NCBI GenBank assembly: GCA_001314625.1
Contig: LJSH01000003.1
Span: 107,454 to 171,453, forward strand
Source of the DNA: Oceanicaulis sp. HLUCCA04
Lineage (GTDB): Bacteria; Pseudomonadota; Alphaproteobacteria; Caulobacterales; Maricaulaceae
Reading direction: 5' to 3'
DNA length: 64,000 nucleotides
Shown: one piece after another, positions 27,990 through 37,008 of the stretch
Layout: every line of letters starts with the position of its first letter
How positions within the stretch are numbered: the stretch's first letter is position 1
The notes under the pieces: model-generated
Seen by the model: the letters and a program-made list of their open reading frames with translations, nothing else
The model's database searches: none
What the model was told of the DNA's origin: nothing
Program-made: the position numbers and the translations under genes

Positions 27990-28052
27990 GCGTTTCCCCG
28001 ACGCACGTCGGGGTCCAGAGGGACTGGGCACCGGCTTTCGCCGGTGAAACGC
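27990..28052. repeat. Palindrome pair with GCGTTTC/GAAACGC ends (copy 1)
   Basis: Two hairpins, a perfect one at 27996-28013 and a second at 28029-28046 (7-bp stem, TTTC loop), are placed head to head. The outer ends are inverted GCGTTTC/GAAACGC and the inner flanks TCCAG/CTGG. The whole is a 63-base MITE- or BIME-like unit upstream of the GIY-YIG gene. Confidence 0.75.
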
Positions 28053-28126
28053 AGGGAAGGCCGGGAAAACGCAGATGATGAGGGGGCTGCTGGAACCTAG
28101 GGAGCGGTGGGCGACTGAAGTTTGGG

Positions 28127-28150
28127 TCCCGACTTTCGCCGGGAAAACGC
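28127..28150. repeat. Single palindrome of the GAAACGC family
   Basis: A TCCCGAC/GCCGGGA stem with a TTTC loop (one mismatch) followed by AAACGC. It is a half unit of the pair seen at 27990 and 28597. A similar half unit follows at 28202-28225 with a degraded second arm. Confidence 0.6.
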
Positions 28151-28201
28151 AGGGAAGGCGGGCGGGCGGTCGCCCTTGCGGCGCTGCGCGCCGTTTCTGG
28201 G

Positions 28202-28225
28202 TCCCGGCTTTCGCCGGTGAGACGC
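28202..28225. repeat. Single palindrome of the GAAACGC family, degenerate
   Basis: TCCCGGC, a TTTC loop and GCCGGTGA, followed by GACGC in place of AAACGC. It lies between the first palindrome pair and the GIY-YIG gene. Confidence 0.5.
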
Positions 28226-28288
28226 TGAGAGGGCGGTGAAACGCGAGAAGGGTTTTCGTCCGATCGTTGCGCGCATAGGCTGACGCCC

Positions 28289-28588
28289 ATGCGGGACGAG
28301 CCTTTCCAGCCTTGCGTCTACCTGATGGCGAGCCAGCGCAATGGCACGCTCTATTGCGGCTCCACCTCCACCCCCATCAAGCGCATCTGGGACCACAAGC
28401 AGGGCGCGGGTTCCGTCTTCACCCGCAAGTACGGCGTGACGCTGCTGGTCTGGTACGAGTTTCACGACCTGATGGGCGCGGCCATCAAGCGTGAGCTGCA
28501 AATCAAGGAATGGAAGCGGCGCTGGAAGCTGGAACTGATCGAGGCGGCCAATCCTGACTGGCGGGATTTGTATCAGGACTGGTTTTGA
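28289..28588 (+). CDS. GIY-YIG nuclease family protein
   Basis: A 99-residue single-domain GIY-YIG protein. The signature appears as VYLM...LYCG at residues 11-24, followed by the catalytic Arg in IKRIWDH and the metal-binding Glu in KRELQIKEWKRRWK; the end WRDLYQDW is typical of the small solitary branch (UPF0213/YhbQ-like). The role of this branch is poorly known; purified relatives nick or cleave DNA. The gene is enclosed by two palindrome pairs (27990-28052 and 28597-28665) and lies between two copies of the uvrB 3' end, suggesting a link with spread of those repeats. Confidence 0.85.
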   Translation: MRDEPFQPCVYLMASQRNGTLYCGSTSTPIKRIWDHKQGAGSVFTRKYGVTLLVWYEFHDLMGAAIKRELQIKEWKRRWKLELIEAANPDWRDLYQDWF

Positions 28589-28596
28589 AATACTTG

Positions 28597-28665
28597 CGTT
28601 TCCCCGGCGCACGCCGGGGTCCAGTTGAAACTTTCTCTGGATCCCGACTTTCGTCGGGAAAACGC
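28597..28665. repeat. Palindrome pair with GCGTTTC/AAACGC ends (copy 2)
   Basis: Perfect hairpins at 28602-28619 and 28642-28659 in head-to-head arrangement, with the same outer inverted ends and TCCAG/CTGGA inner flanks as copy 1. It begins nine bases after the GIY-YIG stop codon. Confidence 0.8.
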
Positions 28666-28710
28666 AGAGATTGGGGTGCGGATGCGTTGCGGAGCCCAAA
28701 AAGAGCTAGG

Positions 28711-28734
28711 CCCCGGCTTTCGCCGGGGAAACGC
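28711..28734. repeat. Single palindrome beside the uvrB stop
   Basis: A perfect 7-bp stem with TTTC loop (28711-28728) followed by AAACGC. It lies directly 3' of uvrB, where it could also act as a transcript end or stabiliser. Confidence 0.65.
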
Positions 28735-28742
28735 GAGAACCC

Positions 28743-30950
28743 CTACTCCCCCAGCGCCTTGATCTCGTCGCGTAGCCTTGCCGCTTCCTCGAATTCGAGA
28801 TTGGCGGCGGCCTCGCGCATGCGTTTTTCAAGGTCGGCGATGACGGCCTTGAGGTTATTGGGTTCGAAGCGGGCCTGATCCTCGGCAACGCCCCGGCGCT
28901 CCTGGCCCCGCTGGCGGGCGCGCGAGCCACGGCCGGCGGCGGTTTTTTCCATCACGCCTTCGAGCACATCGGAAATGCCGCGCACGATTGTTTTCGGCGT
29001 GATGCCGTGTGCCTCGTTATGGGCGATCTGCTTGGCGCGGCGGCGCTCCGTCTCGTCCATGGCGCGGCGCATGGAGCCGGTAATGCTGTCGGCATAGAGG
29101 ATGACCTTCGCATCGGCATTACGCGCCGCGCGGCCGATGGTCTGCACCAGGCTGGTCTCGGAGCGTAAAAAGCCCTCCTTGTCGGCGTCCAAGATGCCCA
29201 CCAGCCCGCATTCGGGGATGTCGAGCCCCTCGCGTAACAGATTGATCCCCACCAGCACGTCATAAACGCCCAGGCGCAGATCGCGGATCAGCTCGATGCG
29301 CTCCACGGTATCCACGTCGGAGTGCATGTAGCGCACTTTCAGGCCCTGCTCGTGCATGTATTCGGTGAGGTCTTCGGCCATGCGCTTGGTGAGCGTGGTG
29401 ATGAGGGTGCGGTAGCCAGCCTCTGCTGTACGCCGCGCCTCGTCGATAATGTCATCAACCTGGCTGAAGCCCTGGCTCGCGACCGGGCGCACCTCCACCG
29501 GCGGATCGATGAGGCCGGTGGGCCGGATCACCTGCTCGGTGAAGACGCCGCCCGTGCGGTCCAGCTCCCAGTTGCCGGGCGTCGCCGAGACATGGATGGT
29601 CTGCGGGCGCATCGCCTCCCATTCCTCGAATTTCAGGGGCCGGTTATCCATGCACGACGGCAGGCGGAAGCCGTGCTCGGCGAGCGTGCGCTTGCGGGAG
29701 AAGTCGCCCTTGTACATCGCGCCGAGCTGCGGGATCGTCACATGGCTCTCATCGGTGAAGACCAAGGCGTTTTCCGGGATATATTCAAAGAGGGTGGGCG
29801 GCGGCTCGCCGGGCTTGCGGCCCGTCAGATAGCGCGAATAGTTCTCGATGCCGTTGCAGGAGCCGGTCGCCTCCATCATCTCGATGTCGAACTGCACGCG
29901 CTGGGCGAGGCGCTGGGCTTCCAAGAGCTTGCCATTGGCCTCCATCCATTCGAGGCGCTCGGCGAGCTCCTTCTTGATATGGCCGATGGCCTGATTGAGC
30001 GTCGGGCGCGGGGTGACATAGTGGGAGTTGGCGTAGACGCGCACCTTCTCCAGGCTCGCCACCGCCTTGCCGGTCAGGGTCTCGAACTCGGAAATGCTCT
30101 CGATTTCGTCGCCAAAGAAGCTGATCCGCCAGGCACGGGCATCGTAGTGGGCGGGGAAAATCTCCAGCACATCGCCGCGCACGCGGAACGTGCCGCGTGT
30201 GAAGGCGGCGTCATTGCGGGTGTATTGCAGGGCAGTGAGCTGGCGCATCACCTCGCGCGGATCGGCGGTGTCGCCCACTTTCAGGTCGAACACCATGGCG
30301 GTGTAGGTCTCCACCGAGCCGATGCCGTAAATGCAGCTGACCGAGGCGACGATGATGACATCATCGCGTTCAAGGATCGCGCGCGTGGCGGCGTGGCGCA
30401 TCCGGTCGATCGCCTCGTTGATCGAGGATTCCTTCTCGATGAAGGTATCGGTGCGCGGCACATAGGCTTCCGGCTGGTAGTAGTCGTAATAGGAGACGAA
30501 ATACTCCACCGCATTGTGGGGGAAGAAGCTCTTGAACTCCCCGTAGAGCTGGGCGGCGAGCGTCTTGTTGGGTGCCAGGATCAGGGCCGGGCGCTGCGTC
30601 GCCTCGATGATCTTGGCCATGGTGAAAGTCTTGCCCGACCCCGTCACCCCCAGCAGCACCTGATCGCGTTCAGAGCCTTTCAGGCCCTCCACCAGCTCGG
30701 CGATGGCCGCGGGCTGGTCGCCGGTGGGCTCAAACTCGCTGACGACCTCGAACACCCGCCCGCCCTCGGACTTGTCGGGCCGGTCGGGGCGGTGGGGCGC
30801 CCAGTTGGCGGGCAGTTTGAGCGCATCATGGATGCCCGCGGGCACCGCATCGCGCAGGAATGCGGCCTGGCCCATGTCGGAGACGCCGCCAGGGCTCGCG
30901 GCGTCCTCCGGCGGGGCATAGGCGGTATCGTCTCGGGTCAGCTTGGGCAT
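28743..30950 (-). CDS. uvrB: Excinuclease ABC subunit B
   Basis: A 735-residue UvrB, the helicase-like damage-verification subunit of nucleotide excision repair. After an N-terminal extension of about 60 residues, typical of alphaproteobacteria, come Walker A GVTGSGKT (101-108), the beta-hairpin [11 protein letters not shown], helicase motifs such as [10 protein letters not shown] and QTIGRAARN, and the C-terminal UvrC-binding coiled coil ([17 protein letters not shown]). No ribosome site precedes the ATG; a TATATG hexamer ends six bases upstream, so a leaderless transcript is possible. A LexA-like site overlaps that point. A decayed copy of its 3' end lies at 27804. Confidence 0.95.
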   Translation of the reverse strand: MPKLTRDDTAYAPPEDAASPGGVSDMGQAAFLRDAVPAGIHDALKLPANWAPHRPDRPDKSEGGRVFEVVSEFEPTGDQPAAIAELVEGLKGSERDQVLLGVTGSGKTFTMAKIIEATQRPALILAPNKTLAAQLYGEFKSFFPHNAVEYFVSYYDYYQPEAYVPRTDTFIEKESSINEAIDRMRHAATRAILERDDVIIVASVSCIYGIGSVETYTAMVFDLKVGDTADPREVMRQLTALQYTRNDAAFTRGTFRVRGDVLEIFPAHYDARAWRISFFGDEIESISEFETLTGKAVASLEKVRVYANSHYVTPRPTLNQAIGHIKKELAERLEWMEANGKLLEAQRLAQRVQFDIEMMEATGSCNGIENYSRYLTGRKPGEPPPTLFEYIPENALVFTDESHVTIPQLGAMYKGDFSRKRTLAEHGFRLPSCMDNRPLKFEEWEAMRPQTIHVSATPGNWELDRTGGVFTEQVIRPTGLIDPPVEVRPVASQGFSQVDDIIDEARRTAEAGYRTLITTLTKRMAEDLTEYMHEQGLKVRYMHSDVDTVERIELIRDLRLGVYDVLVGINLLREGLDIPECGLVGILDADKEGFLRSETSLVQTIGRAARNADAKVILYADSITGSMRRAMDETERRRAKQIAHNEAHGITPKTIVRGISDVLEGVMEKTAAGRGSRARQRGQERRGVAEDQARFEPNNLKAVIADLEKRMREAAANLEFEEAARLRDEIKALGE

Positions 30951-30952
30951 GA

Positions 30953-30967
30953 GAACATATATGCAAC
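30953..30967 (-). promoter_or_regulatory. LexA-like SOS box at the uvrB start
   Basis: On the uvrB strand the sequence reads GTTG, seven bases, GTTC, one base from the alphaproteobacterial LexA consensus GTTC-N7-GTTC. It ends two bases before the start codon and contains a TATATG hexamer that could be the -10 element. Confidence 0.5.
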
Positions 30968-31072
30968 ACGCCAGCCCTGAAAGCGAGGGTGCTCTTGCAC
31001 CGTGCGCGCAAGTTTTGGTTAACGCTGCGGGTGCACAATGCCACCCACAGCCGCGAATCCATCGGACAGAGC

Positions 31073-31600
31073 ATGTCAGGCAGTTTTGAGCGCGTGCGGG
31101 TCCTTATCGTCGAGGACAACGCCCATATGTCGACGATCCTGCGCAAGGTGCTGCAGGGCTTTGGCGTGCGCACCGTGATCGAGGTGCGCGACGCGGCGGA
31201 CGCGTTTGAGTCCATGCGCTCGTCCAACCCCGATGTGGCGCTGGTCGATTATGCGCTGGGCGATGTCGACGGGCTGGAGTTTACCCGGCTGGTGCGCACC
31301 GCGTCTGACAGTCCGAACAAATATCTACCCATCATCATGGTCACCGGCCACACCGACCGCACCCGCATCATGGAAGCCATCAATGCGGGCGTGAACGAGT
31401 ATCTGGCAAAGCCCGTACGCCCGGTCGATCTGTATAACCGCATGGTCTCGCTGATCGAGCGCCCGCGCCGTTTCATCAAGTCGGGCAGCTATTTCGGCCC
31501 CGACCGGCGCCGCCGCAATGATCCGCGCTATCCCGGGCCTTTCCGCCGCGCGACGGACAAGGAAAACGAGAACCCCGACGACGAGGTCGATTTCGGGTAG
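31073..31600 (+). CDS. Stand-alone CheY-like response regulator
   Basis: A 175-residue protein: a receiver domain (residues 8-130) with acidic pocket Glu14-Asp15, phospho-acceptor Asp59 and Lys113 in LAKP, then a 45-residue tail containing FGPDRRRR and an acidic end. No DNA-binding or enzymatic output is fused. The tail ([12 protein letters not shown]) recurs in alphaproteobacterial receiver proteins of unknown output. The start at 31073 removes an unlikely extension to 30989. Divergent from uvrB. No kinase gene is adjacent; the kinase at 37140 is 6 kb away. Confidence 0.85.
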   Translation: MSGSFERVRVLIVEDNAHMSTILRKVLQGFGVRTVIEVRDAADAFESMRSSNPDVALVDYALGDVDGLEFTRLVRTASDSPNKYLPIIMVTGHTDRTRIMEAINAGVNEYLAKPVRPVDLYNRMVSLIERPRRFIKSGSYFGPDRRRRNDPRYPGPFRRATDKENENPDDEVDFG

Positions 31601-31640
31601 GGGTTTTTGCCGTCCCTTCCCCTTCGCGTCTTCCAATCAC

Positions 31641-31712
31641 GCGTTTCACCGGCGAAAGCCGGTGCCCAGCCGTGACTTTCCACTGGATCCACGCCTGCGC
31701 GGGGATGACGCG
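31641..31712. repeat. Palindrome pair, GCGTTTC-type (copy 3)
   Basis: A perfect CACCGGC/GCCGGTG hairpin with GAAA loop at 31647-31664, then CCCAG, a spacer, CTGGA and a second weaker hairpin ending TGACGCG. The architecture is that of the units around the GIY-YIG gene. The rest of the 31601-31807 gap holds the ribosome site of the next gene. Confidence 0.65.
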
Positions 31713-31807
31713 TGTACAGGGACAGGGAAAACCACCTGCATCCTCATCAGCAATTGCCCCCTCCCGCGCAACACGGCTAGCGTGCGGGACCAAGGGGAGA
31801 ACACCGA

Positions 31808-34606
31808 ATGCGTCTTCAGTTCAATGAGGTCAGGGCGAGGGCGGCGGAGTTCGCCCGTGAATGGCAGGACGCCCACTACGAGAAGGGCGAGACGCAGTCC
31901 TTCTACAATGACTTCTTCGAGGTGTTCGGCCTCAAGCGCCGCCGTGTCAGCGTGTTCGAGGAGCGCGTAAAACTCCTCGACAACAAAAGCGGCTATATCG
32001 ACCTGTTCTGGCCGGGCACGCTGCTGGTCGAGCAGAAAAGTGCAGGCCGGTCTCTGGAGGCGGCCTACAAGCAGGCGATGGATTATTGCGACGGGCTAAA
32101 ATCCGAGCAATTCCCCCGTTACATCCTTCTGTCCGATTTCCAGACCTTCGAGCTGTATGACCTTGAAACGCGCGAACACACCGCCTTTGCGCTGGCCGAC
32201 CTGCCTGCCCATGCCGAGAAGTTCGGGTTCATCATGGGCGTGGAGAAGCGCAGCTTCAAAGACCAGGACCCGGTCAATATCGTGGCGGCGGAGCTTCTGG
32301 GCAAGCTGCACGATTCCCTGAAAGCCAACGGCTATGACGGTCATGATCTGGAGCAGTTTCTTGTCCGGCTGCTGTTCTGCCTGTTTGCCGACGATACCGG
32401 GATTTTCCAGCGCGGGATTTTCGAGGATCTGATCCGTGATTTCACCCGTGAGGACGGTTCCAATGTCGGCAGCTTCATCAATGAAGCCTTCGAGGTGCTC
32501 AACACACCCGAAGACGGCCGTCAGGCCAATATCAGCGCAGAGCTGAACCAGCTTCCCTATGTGAACGGGGAATTGTTCGCGGAGCGTCTGCCGACACCGT
32601 ACTTCACCGCCGCCATGCGCGACGAGCTGATCGTGTTGTGTGAGTTTCACTGGGAGAAGATCAGCCCGGCCATTTTCGGCTCGCTCTTCCAGTCGGTGAT
32701 GGATGGCGCGGAGCGGCGCAAGGCGGGCGCGCACTACACCACCGAAAAGAACATCATGAAGGTGATCGGCCCGCTCTTCCTCGACGATCTGCGCGCTGAG
32801 TTTGCCCATCTCAAAGGCCTGAAGCGCGAGCGCGAGAAGCGCCTGCGCGCTTTTCATGACAAGCTGGCGGGCCTCAATTTCCTCGACCCGGCCTGCGGAT
32901 GCGGCAATTTCCTGGTCATCGCCTACCGGGAGCTGCGCCAGCTTGAGCTTGATGTGCTGCTGGCCATACGCGACAGCGTGCAGCGCGATGACAAGACGAA
33001 AGACTTCTACGCCGGTTCGCTGTCGCGCGTGGATGTGGACCAGTTTGCCGGGATCGAACTGTTCGAGTTTCCCGCCCGCATCGCCGAGACGGCGATGTGG
33101 ATGATGGATCACATCATGAATAACGCGCTCAGCCAGGCCTTCGGTCAGGTGTATGCGCGCATCCCTTTGACAAAATCACCCGTCATCCACCATGGCGAGC
33201 ACTGGAGGTGGACTGGGCTGACGTGTTGGCGCCAGATGAGTGCAACTATGTGCTGGGCAATCCGCCATTTAGCGGCTTTGTCTTGCGTGATGCGGAACGA
33301 GCACATCAGATCAAGGCGCTGAAGCGTTTGGGGGCTAAAGGCAGCCGTCTTGATTATGTGGCTTATTGGTTTCTCAAAGCGGGCGAGTACGTTCAGAAAT
33401 CTGCCGCTGAAATCGCGTTCGTCTCCACGAATTCGATCACTCAGGGCGAACAGGTTGAAGCGCTCTGGCCCGCATTGTTTGACAAGTATGCTCTGGAGAT
33501 CAGCTTTGCCCACCGGACCTTTGCTTGGGGTTCTGATGCGCGCGGCAAGGCGCACGTCCACGTTGTGATCATTGGGTTGAGCCGCCGCGGTAGTGAGCCG
33601 ACGGTCAAACGATTATTTTCCTACACTGGCCCGAACGAGGAGCCTCATGAGACTGCCCATTCAGTGCTTTCGCCCTATTTGATTGACGCATCGGGGCTTG
33701 CTGATCCGCACCTTGTTGTCGCAAGGGCGCGTAATTCACTTTGTGAAATGCCTTCACTTCGCGTCGGTTCGAAACCGGTGGACGGCGGTCACTACATATT
33801 CGATGAACATGAGAGGGAAGCATTCCTCAAGCGTGAGCCAAACGCTTGCAGCGCACTAAAACCGTTTCTGGGCGCAAGGGAGTTCATAAACGGCGTTTCT
33901 CGTTGGATACTTTATCCCGGCGGGCTGGGTCCCCAAGAAATACGCGGTTTGCCTGCAGTCCAGGAGCGTATCGCCGCAGTCAGAAAATTCCGGCGTGAGG
34001 AAGCTGGGGCGCTTGGCCAGTCACTGGCTGATGTCCCGACACAATTTCATGTTACTGTTGTACCCGACAAGCCTTACCTCGCGATTTCTGAGGTAAGTTC
34101 TGAACGTCGACACTATGTGCCAATCGGTTATCTTGAGCCGCCGGTTATCCCAAGCAACAAGCTATTGGTTCTTCTAGAAGCGGAACGCCATCACTTCTCA
34201 ATCCTGACCAGCGCGATGCACGTGGCGTGGCTGCGAGAGATCGGCGGTCGGCTGAAGAGTGATTTTCAGTACAGCCCCGGCATCGTCTACAATACCTTCC
34301 CCTGGCCCGATCTTGATGACAAAGCCAAAGCGAAGCTGGACGCGCTGGGGCAGGCGATCCTTGATGCGCGCGCGGCCTTTCCCGACGCGACGCTGGCCGA
34401 TCTCTATGATCCCGACACCATGCCGCCCGCGCTGCGAAAGGCGCACCGGGAGAATGACCGCGCGGTGGACCGGCTCTACCGCGGGGGGAAGCGTTCGGCT
34501 CTGACCGCGAGCGCGTGGAGCATCTCTTCATGCTGTATGAGAGGCTGAAAAATCCCATCGTTGCCGCCACCAAGGACAAGCCGAAGCGCCGCCGCAAGGC
34601 CGGGTG
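31808..34606 (+). pseudogene. MmeI-like type IIL restriction-modification gene with two frameshifts
   Basis: The reconstructed product is about 933 residues. The N-terminal nuclease has Asp65, nine residues, then Glu75-x-Lys77 in the same spacing as MmeI. A helical linker precedes the gamma-class adenine methyltransferase with LDPACGCGNF (near residue 360) and NPPF (near 33260); the target-recognition region follows. One base is missing near 33197-33199, between motifs I and IV; frame 1 runs on to a stop at 33322 and the protein resumes in another frame to 34548. A second loss near 34490 hides the C-terminus, which then reads to TGA at 34606. AAGGGGAG precedes the ATG. The second half is less GC-rich. 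Confidence 0.8.
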
Positions 34607-34637
34607 AACTGCCGGTTGCGGGATGACCATCCCCCTT

Positions 34638-34726
34638 CGTCGTTCCCGTGAAGACGGGAACCCACAGCCATTTGGCACTGTCCAGGCCCCATGAGCTCTG
34701 GACCCCCGCCTACGCGGGGGTGACGA
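34638..34726. repeat. Palindrome pair, CGTC/GACG type (copy 1)
   Basis: Perfect hairpins at 34642-34661 (8-bp stem, GAAG loop) and 34703-34720 (7-bp stem, CTAC loop), with outer CGTC/GACG ends and inner CCACAG/CTCTGGA. It is a second family of paired palindromes, repeated at 37009. Confidence 0.75.
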
Positions 34727-34810
34727 GAGGTAGGTGCGGGGGGTGACGAGGCCTCCCGGCGCGCAGCGCCGAAAAGCGCGAACGCGCGCCCGCGCTCGTG
34801 CGCGGAACAT

Positions 34811-34871
34811 CGCAGCCCGGATGGGCTGCGGAATCAAAATGACCAGGCACCGGCGCACGCCAGTGAAACGC
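34811..34871. repeat. Hairpin plus degenerate GAAACGC half unit
   Basis: A perfect 8-bp hairpin with GGAT loop at 34811-34830 and, after 12 bases, a CCAGG-CACCGGCG half palindrome ending GAAACGC at 34871. Together with the unit at 34638 this accounts for most of the gap between the restriction gene and the next CDS. Confidence 0.5.
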
Positions 34872-34886
34872 GCGCGCTAGCCCCCC

Positions 34887-35258
34887 TTACGCAAATTGCG
34901 CCATGCCTTCATTGCTGGCTCGCTCGATAGCGAGCGCATCGGTGCGCGGCAGGGCTTCGTGGCGGGGCAGGGGAGCGCGCGTGGTGTTGGGCGGTTGCAG
35001 CGTGCTGGCATGGTAGGTGAGCACCTGCGTCAGCTCGGCGCGCGTTATCTCGTAGATTTCACCGCGCCGGGTGCGCCCTTGCGCATCAATCGGACGGATG
35101 GTGGCGAACAGCCAGCGCTCGGCGTGGAAGGAGACACCCTCCATCAGCTCGGTTTCCATCTCGATGCGGTAAAGGCCCGGATCGAGCGCGCGGCGGCTGG
35201 AATCAAGCCGGAAGGCGCTGTTGATGAGCAAGGTGTAATGTTCAAATTTGATCGTCAT
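34887..35258 (-). CDS. Uncharacterised protein
   Basis: A 123-residue soluble protein with a strong GGGGGAGG ribosome site. The first 95 residues have regular beta/alpha alternation (HYTLLINSAFRLD, GLYRIEMETELMEGV, ERWLFATIRP) and the C-terminal 30 are Pro/Thr-rich and probably disordered. No known domain recognised. The 42-residue small gene upstream on the same strand is separated by a hairpin. Confidence 0.65.
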   Translation of the reverse strand: MTIKFEHYTLLINSAFRLDSSRRALDPGLYRIEMETELMEGVSFHAERWLFATIRPIDAQGRTRRGEIYEITRAELTQVLTYHASTLQPPNTTRAPLPRHEALPRTDALAIERASNEGMAQFA

Positions 35259-35293
35259 GTCATGAAGCCTCCCCCAAAAGGATCAAAAGACCA

Positions 35294-35315
35294 GATGCGG
35301 GGTTGCCCCCGCATC
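35294..35315 (-). terminator. Hairpin terminator after the 42-residue gene
   Basis: A perfect 9-bp stem with a 4-base loop, followed on the minus strand by a short TGGTCTTTT run, 14 bases after the stop codon of the small gene. Confidence 0.6.
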
Positions 35316-35329
35316 CGTCAGTCCGGCGA

Positions 35330-35458
35330 CTATTTGCGCTGGGAATCGGCTTTCGCCGGATTCTGCGCAGGCTTGTTGCCAGGCTGATTGCCCGGATTCT
35401 GGCCGGTCGGCTTGTCTTTGGAATGGTCTTGTTGCGGGGTTTTCGGGGATTCAGTCAT
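35330..35458 (-). CDS. Small disordered Pro/Gln/Asn-rich protein
   Basis: A 42-residue open frame starting MTESPKTPQQDHSK and composed almost entirely of Pro, Gln, Asn, Lys, Asp, Ser and Gly, with no hydrophobic core. AAGGA lies eight bases before the ATG and a hairpin terminator follows, which together support a real expressed unit. The 221 bases upstream to the lipocalin stop are AT-rich and probably carry its promoter. Function unknown; it resembles small hydrophilic stress proteins in composition only. Confidence 0.6.
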   Translation of the reverse strand: MTESPKTPQQDHSKDKPTGQNPGNQPGNKPAQNPAKADSQRK

Positions 35459-35679
35459 AATAAAAATCCTTATACATGAAGCGCAATGGCTGAAAGCCAT
35501 ATATCTCTATTGCTTCACCATAATAGTATCACAATATTAAACCTTAAAAATTCCGATTTTCACTGATCCACGTTAGCGTCGAAGCTTAGCATCTGAAAGG
35601 AAAGACGAATCCGGTGCGCGGACGGCGCACTTTTTCAGATATTGTGAGCGGGCGGGCTGAAAGCGTGTGACATACAGGC

Positions 35680-36252
35680 CTAGCCCCTCACATCCTGCGC
35701 ACTGTCCCACTGCTCCACCCGGATCAGCATGGAGGTGTCGAAGCCCTGGCCTTCCAGCCAGTCGAGGCGGTTTGCAAGCGTGTCCTCATCCATTTGGGGC
35801 GTGCGCGAGAGGATCCACAAATAGCGCCCCTGCGGCTCTGAGACGATGGCCCAGCTATAATCGTCGGCCAGATCGATGATCCAGTAATCGCCCCAGAACG
35901 GGCCGAAAAAGGAGACTTCGAGCTGGGCGTTCGTCGCCTCGTCGGCGACGCGCGCGCGACCCTCTGCGGTCTCGATCTCTCCATCCAGACCGTCCTGATA
36001 GCAGGTATTGGTCACATCGATGAGGCCGTCATCGCGCAGGGCATAATCGGCGATCACGCCCGCGCAGCCGCGCTCGAAACCATGGTCATAGCGGGCGATC
36101 TCGAACCAGCGGCCCAGATAGCGCTCGATCTCCACAAACTCAACCGTTTGCAAGGGCGCGGCATCGTCGCTGCGTCCTGCGGGCGGCTGGCAGCCGGCAA
36201 GCATGATCGCGCCCAGCAAGGCAAGGAGGGCGGGGAAAACGGAACGGGGCAT
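35680..36252 (-). CDS. Bacterial lipocalin (Blc-like lipoprotein)
   Basis: A 190-residue outer-membrane lipoprotein: Met-Leu-Ala-Gly-Cys gives the lipidated Cys21. The lipocalin signature GRWFEIARYDHGFERGC is clear and the paired strand motif YLWILSRTPQM matches the second conserved region. Blc-type proteins bind lysophospholipids or fatty acids in envelope maintenance. The ATG at 36252 has a CAGGAG ribosome site; an open extension to 36351 lacks one. Confidence 0.88.
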   Translation of the reverse strand: MPRSVFPALLALLGAIMLAGCQPPAGRSDDAAPLQTVEFVEIERYLGRWFEIARYDHGFERGCAGVIADYALRDDGLIDVTNTCYQDGLDGEIETAEGRARVADEATNAQLEVSFFGPFWGDYWIIDLADDYSWAIVSEPQGRYLWILSRTPQMDEDTLANRLDWLEGQGFDTSMLIRVEQWDSAQDVRG

Positions 36253-36444
36253 GGGCGTGGCTCCTGTAATGGCGAGCGCAAAGCTAGCGGGACAGCAACG
36301 CGCGGCAAGCCGTGCGGGTTGCGTAGTCTTGTATTTACCTTTTTTCAACACTCATAACATATTTTCACTAAACGCACTCAGTTAACGTAATAAGTGAACT
36401 TGTGGCGCGCAGGTTGAAATCATATCGAGGCGGGGGCCTTTCTC

Positions 36445-36987
36445 ATGTTGTCATCTTCACGCGCCGAGTTTGCGCTTCGCGATCCGTCGGCCCTGTCGGC
36501 GCTATTGTCCTATGACTGGCGCGCGCGCCAGTTTCTCACCGATGCCGAGCTTCTGGGCGAGGGCCGCTATGCGCCTGCCGTCGAGGGCGATGCGGCGGGC
36601 CTGATCCGTCCGCTCCACCGTCAGGGCTTTATCAAGCCCTTGCACGGCGTGCGTCCCCATGGCGGGCGGATGCGCCTGTGGCGGCTGGAGGATGTGCTGA
36701 AAATCCAGATCGTTTCCGATCTGCGCCAGATCAGCGATATGAGCGTCAATGCCTGCATGCGCCATCTGCGCCAGGACGAAGGCCAGGCGATGAACGCCGC
36801 GCTGGCCAGCTGGCGGGACCATGCCGGTGCGCCGGGCGATCATTGCGCGCGTCTGCGCCTGCGCCTGGAAGGGCTGCCAAGCCTGCCCGAGGGCGAGGTG
36901 CTGGCCGAGTTTGCCCATTGCTGTGTGGCGCGCTTTGTCCATCGCAACCGCTTTGATGTGGTGGAGCGCCCGGCCTTTCTGGCCTGA
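36445..36987 (+). CDS. Uncharacterised protein with MerR-like helix-turn-helix region
   Basis: A 180-residue cytoplasmic protein preceded by a GAGGCGGGGG ribosome site. Residues 70-115 (MRLWRLEDVLKIQIVSDLRQISDMSVNACMRHLR) follow the spacing of the winged-helix of MerR-type regulators, but it is internal rather than N-terminal and no metal-binding end is seen. The first 60 residues are an unassigned Ala/Leu-rich part. It may be a divergent regulator; targets unknown. A palindrome pair follows its stop. Confidence 0.65.
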   Translation: MLSSSRAEFALRDPSALSALLSYDWRARQFLTDAELLGEGRYAPAVEGDAAGLIRPLHRQGFIKPLHGVRPHGGRMRLWRLEDVLKIQIVSDLRQISDMSVNACMRHLRQDEGQAMNAALASWRDHAGAPGDHCARLRLRLEGLPSLPEGEVLAEFAHCCVARFVHRNRFDVVERPAFLA

Positions 36988-37008
36988 GCGCGCTACATCT
37001 TGCTTTCG

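Noticed and set aside
27960..28740. CRISPR-like array in the repeat-rich gap near uvrB
   Set aside because: The repeats are paired palindromes of differing sequence and irregular spacing around a gene; there are no uniform spacers and no cas genes.
29322..30980. Long open frame antisense to uvrB
   Set aside because: Same reason: uvrB on the other strand carries all expected motifs, and this frame has only His/Arg/Gly-rich composition.
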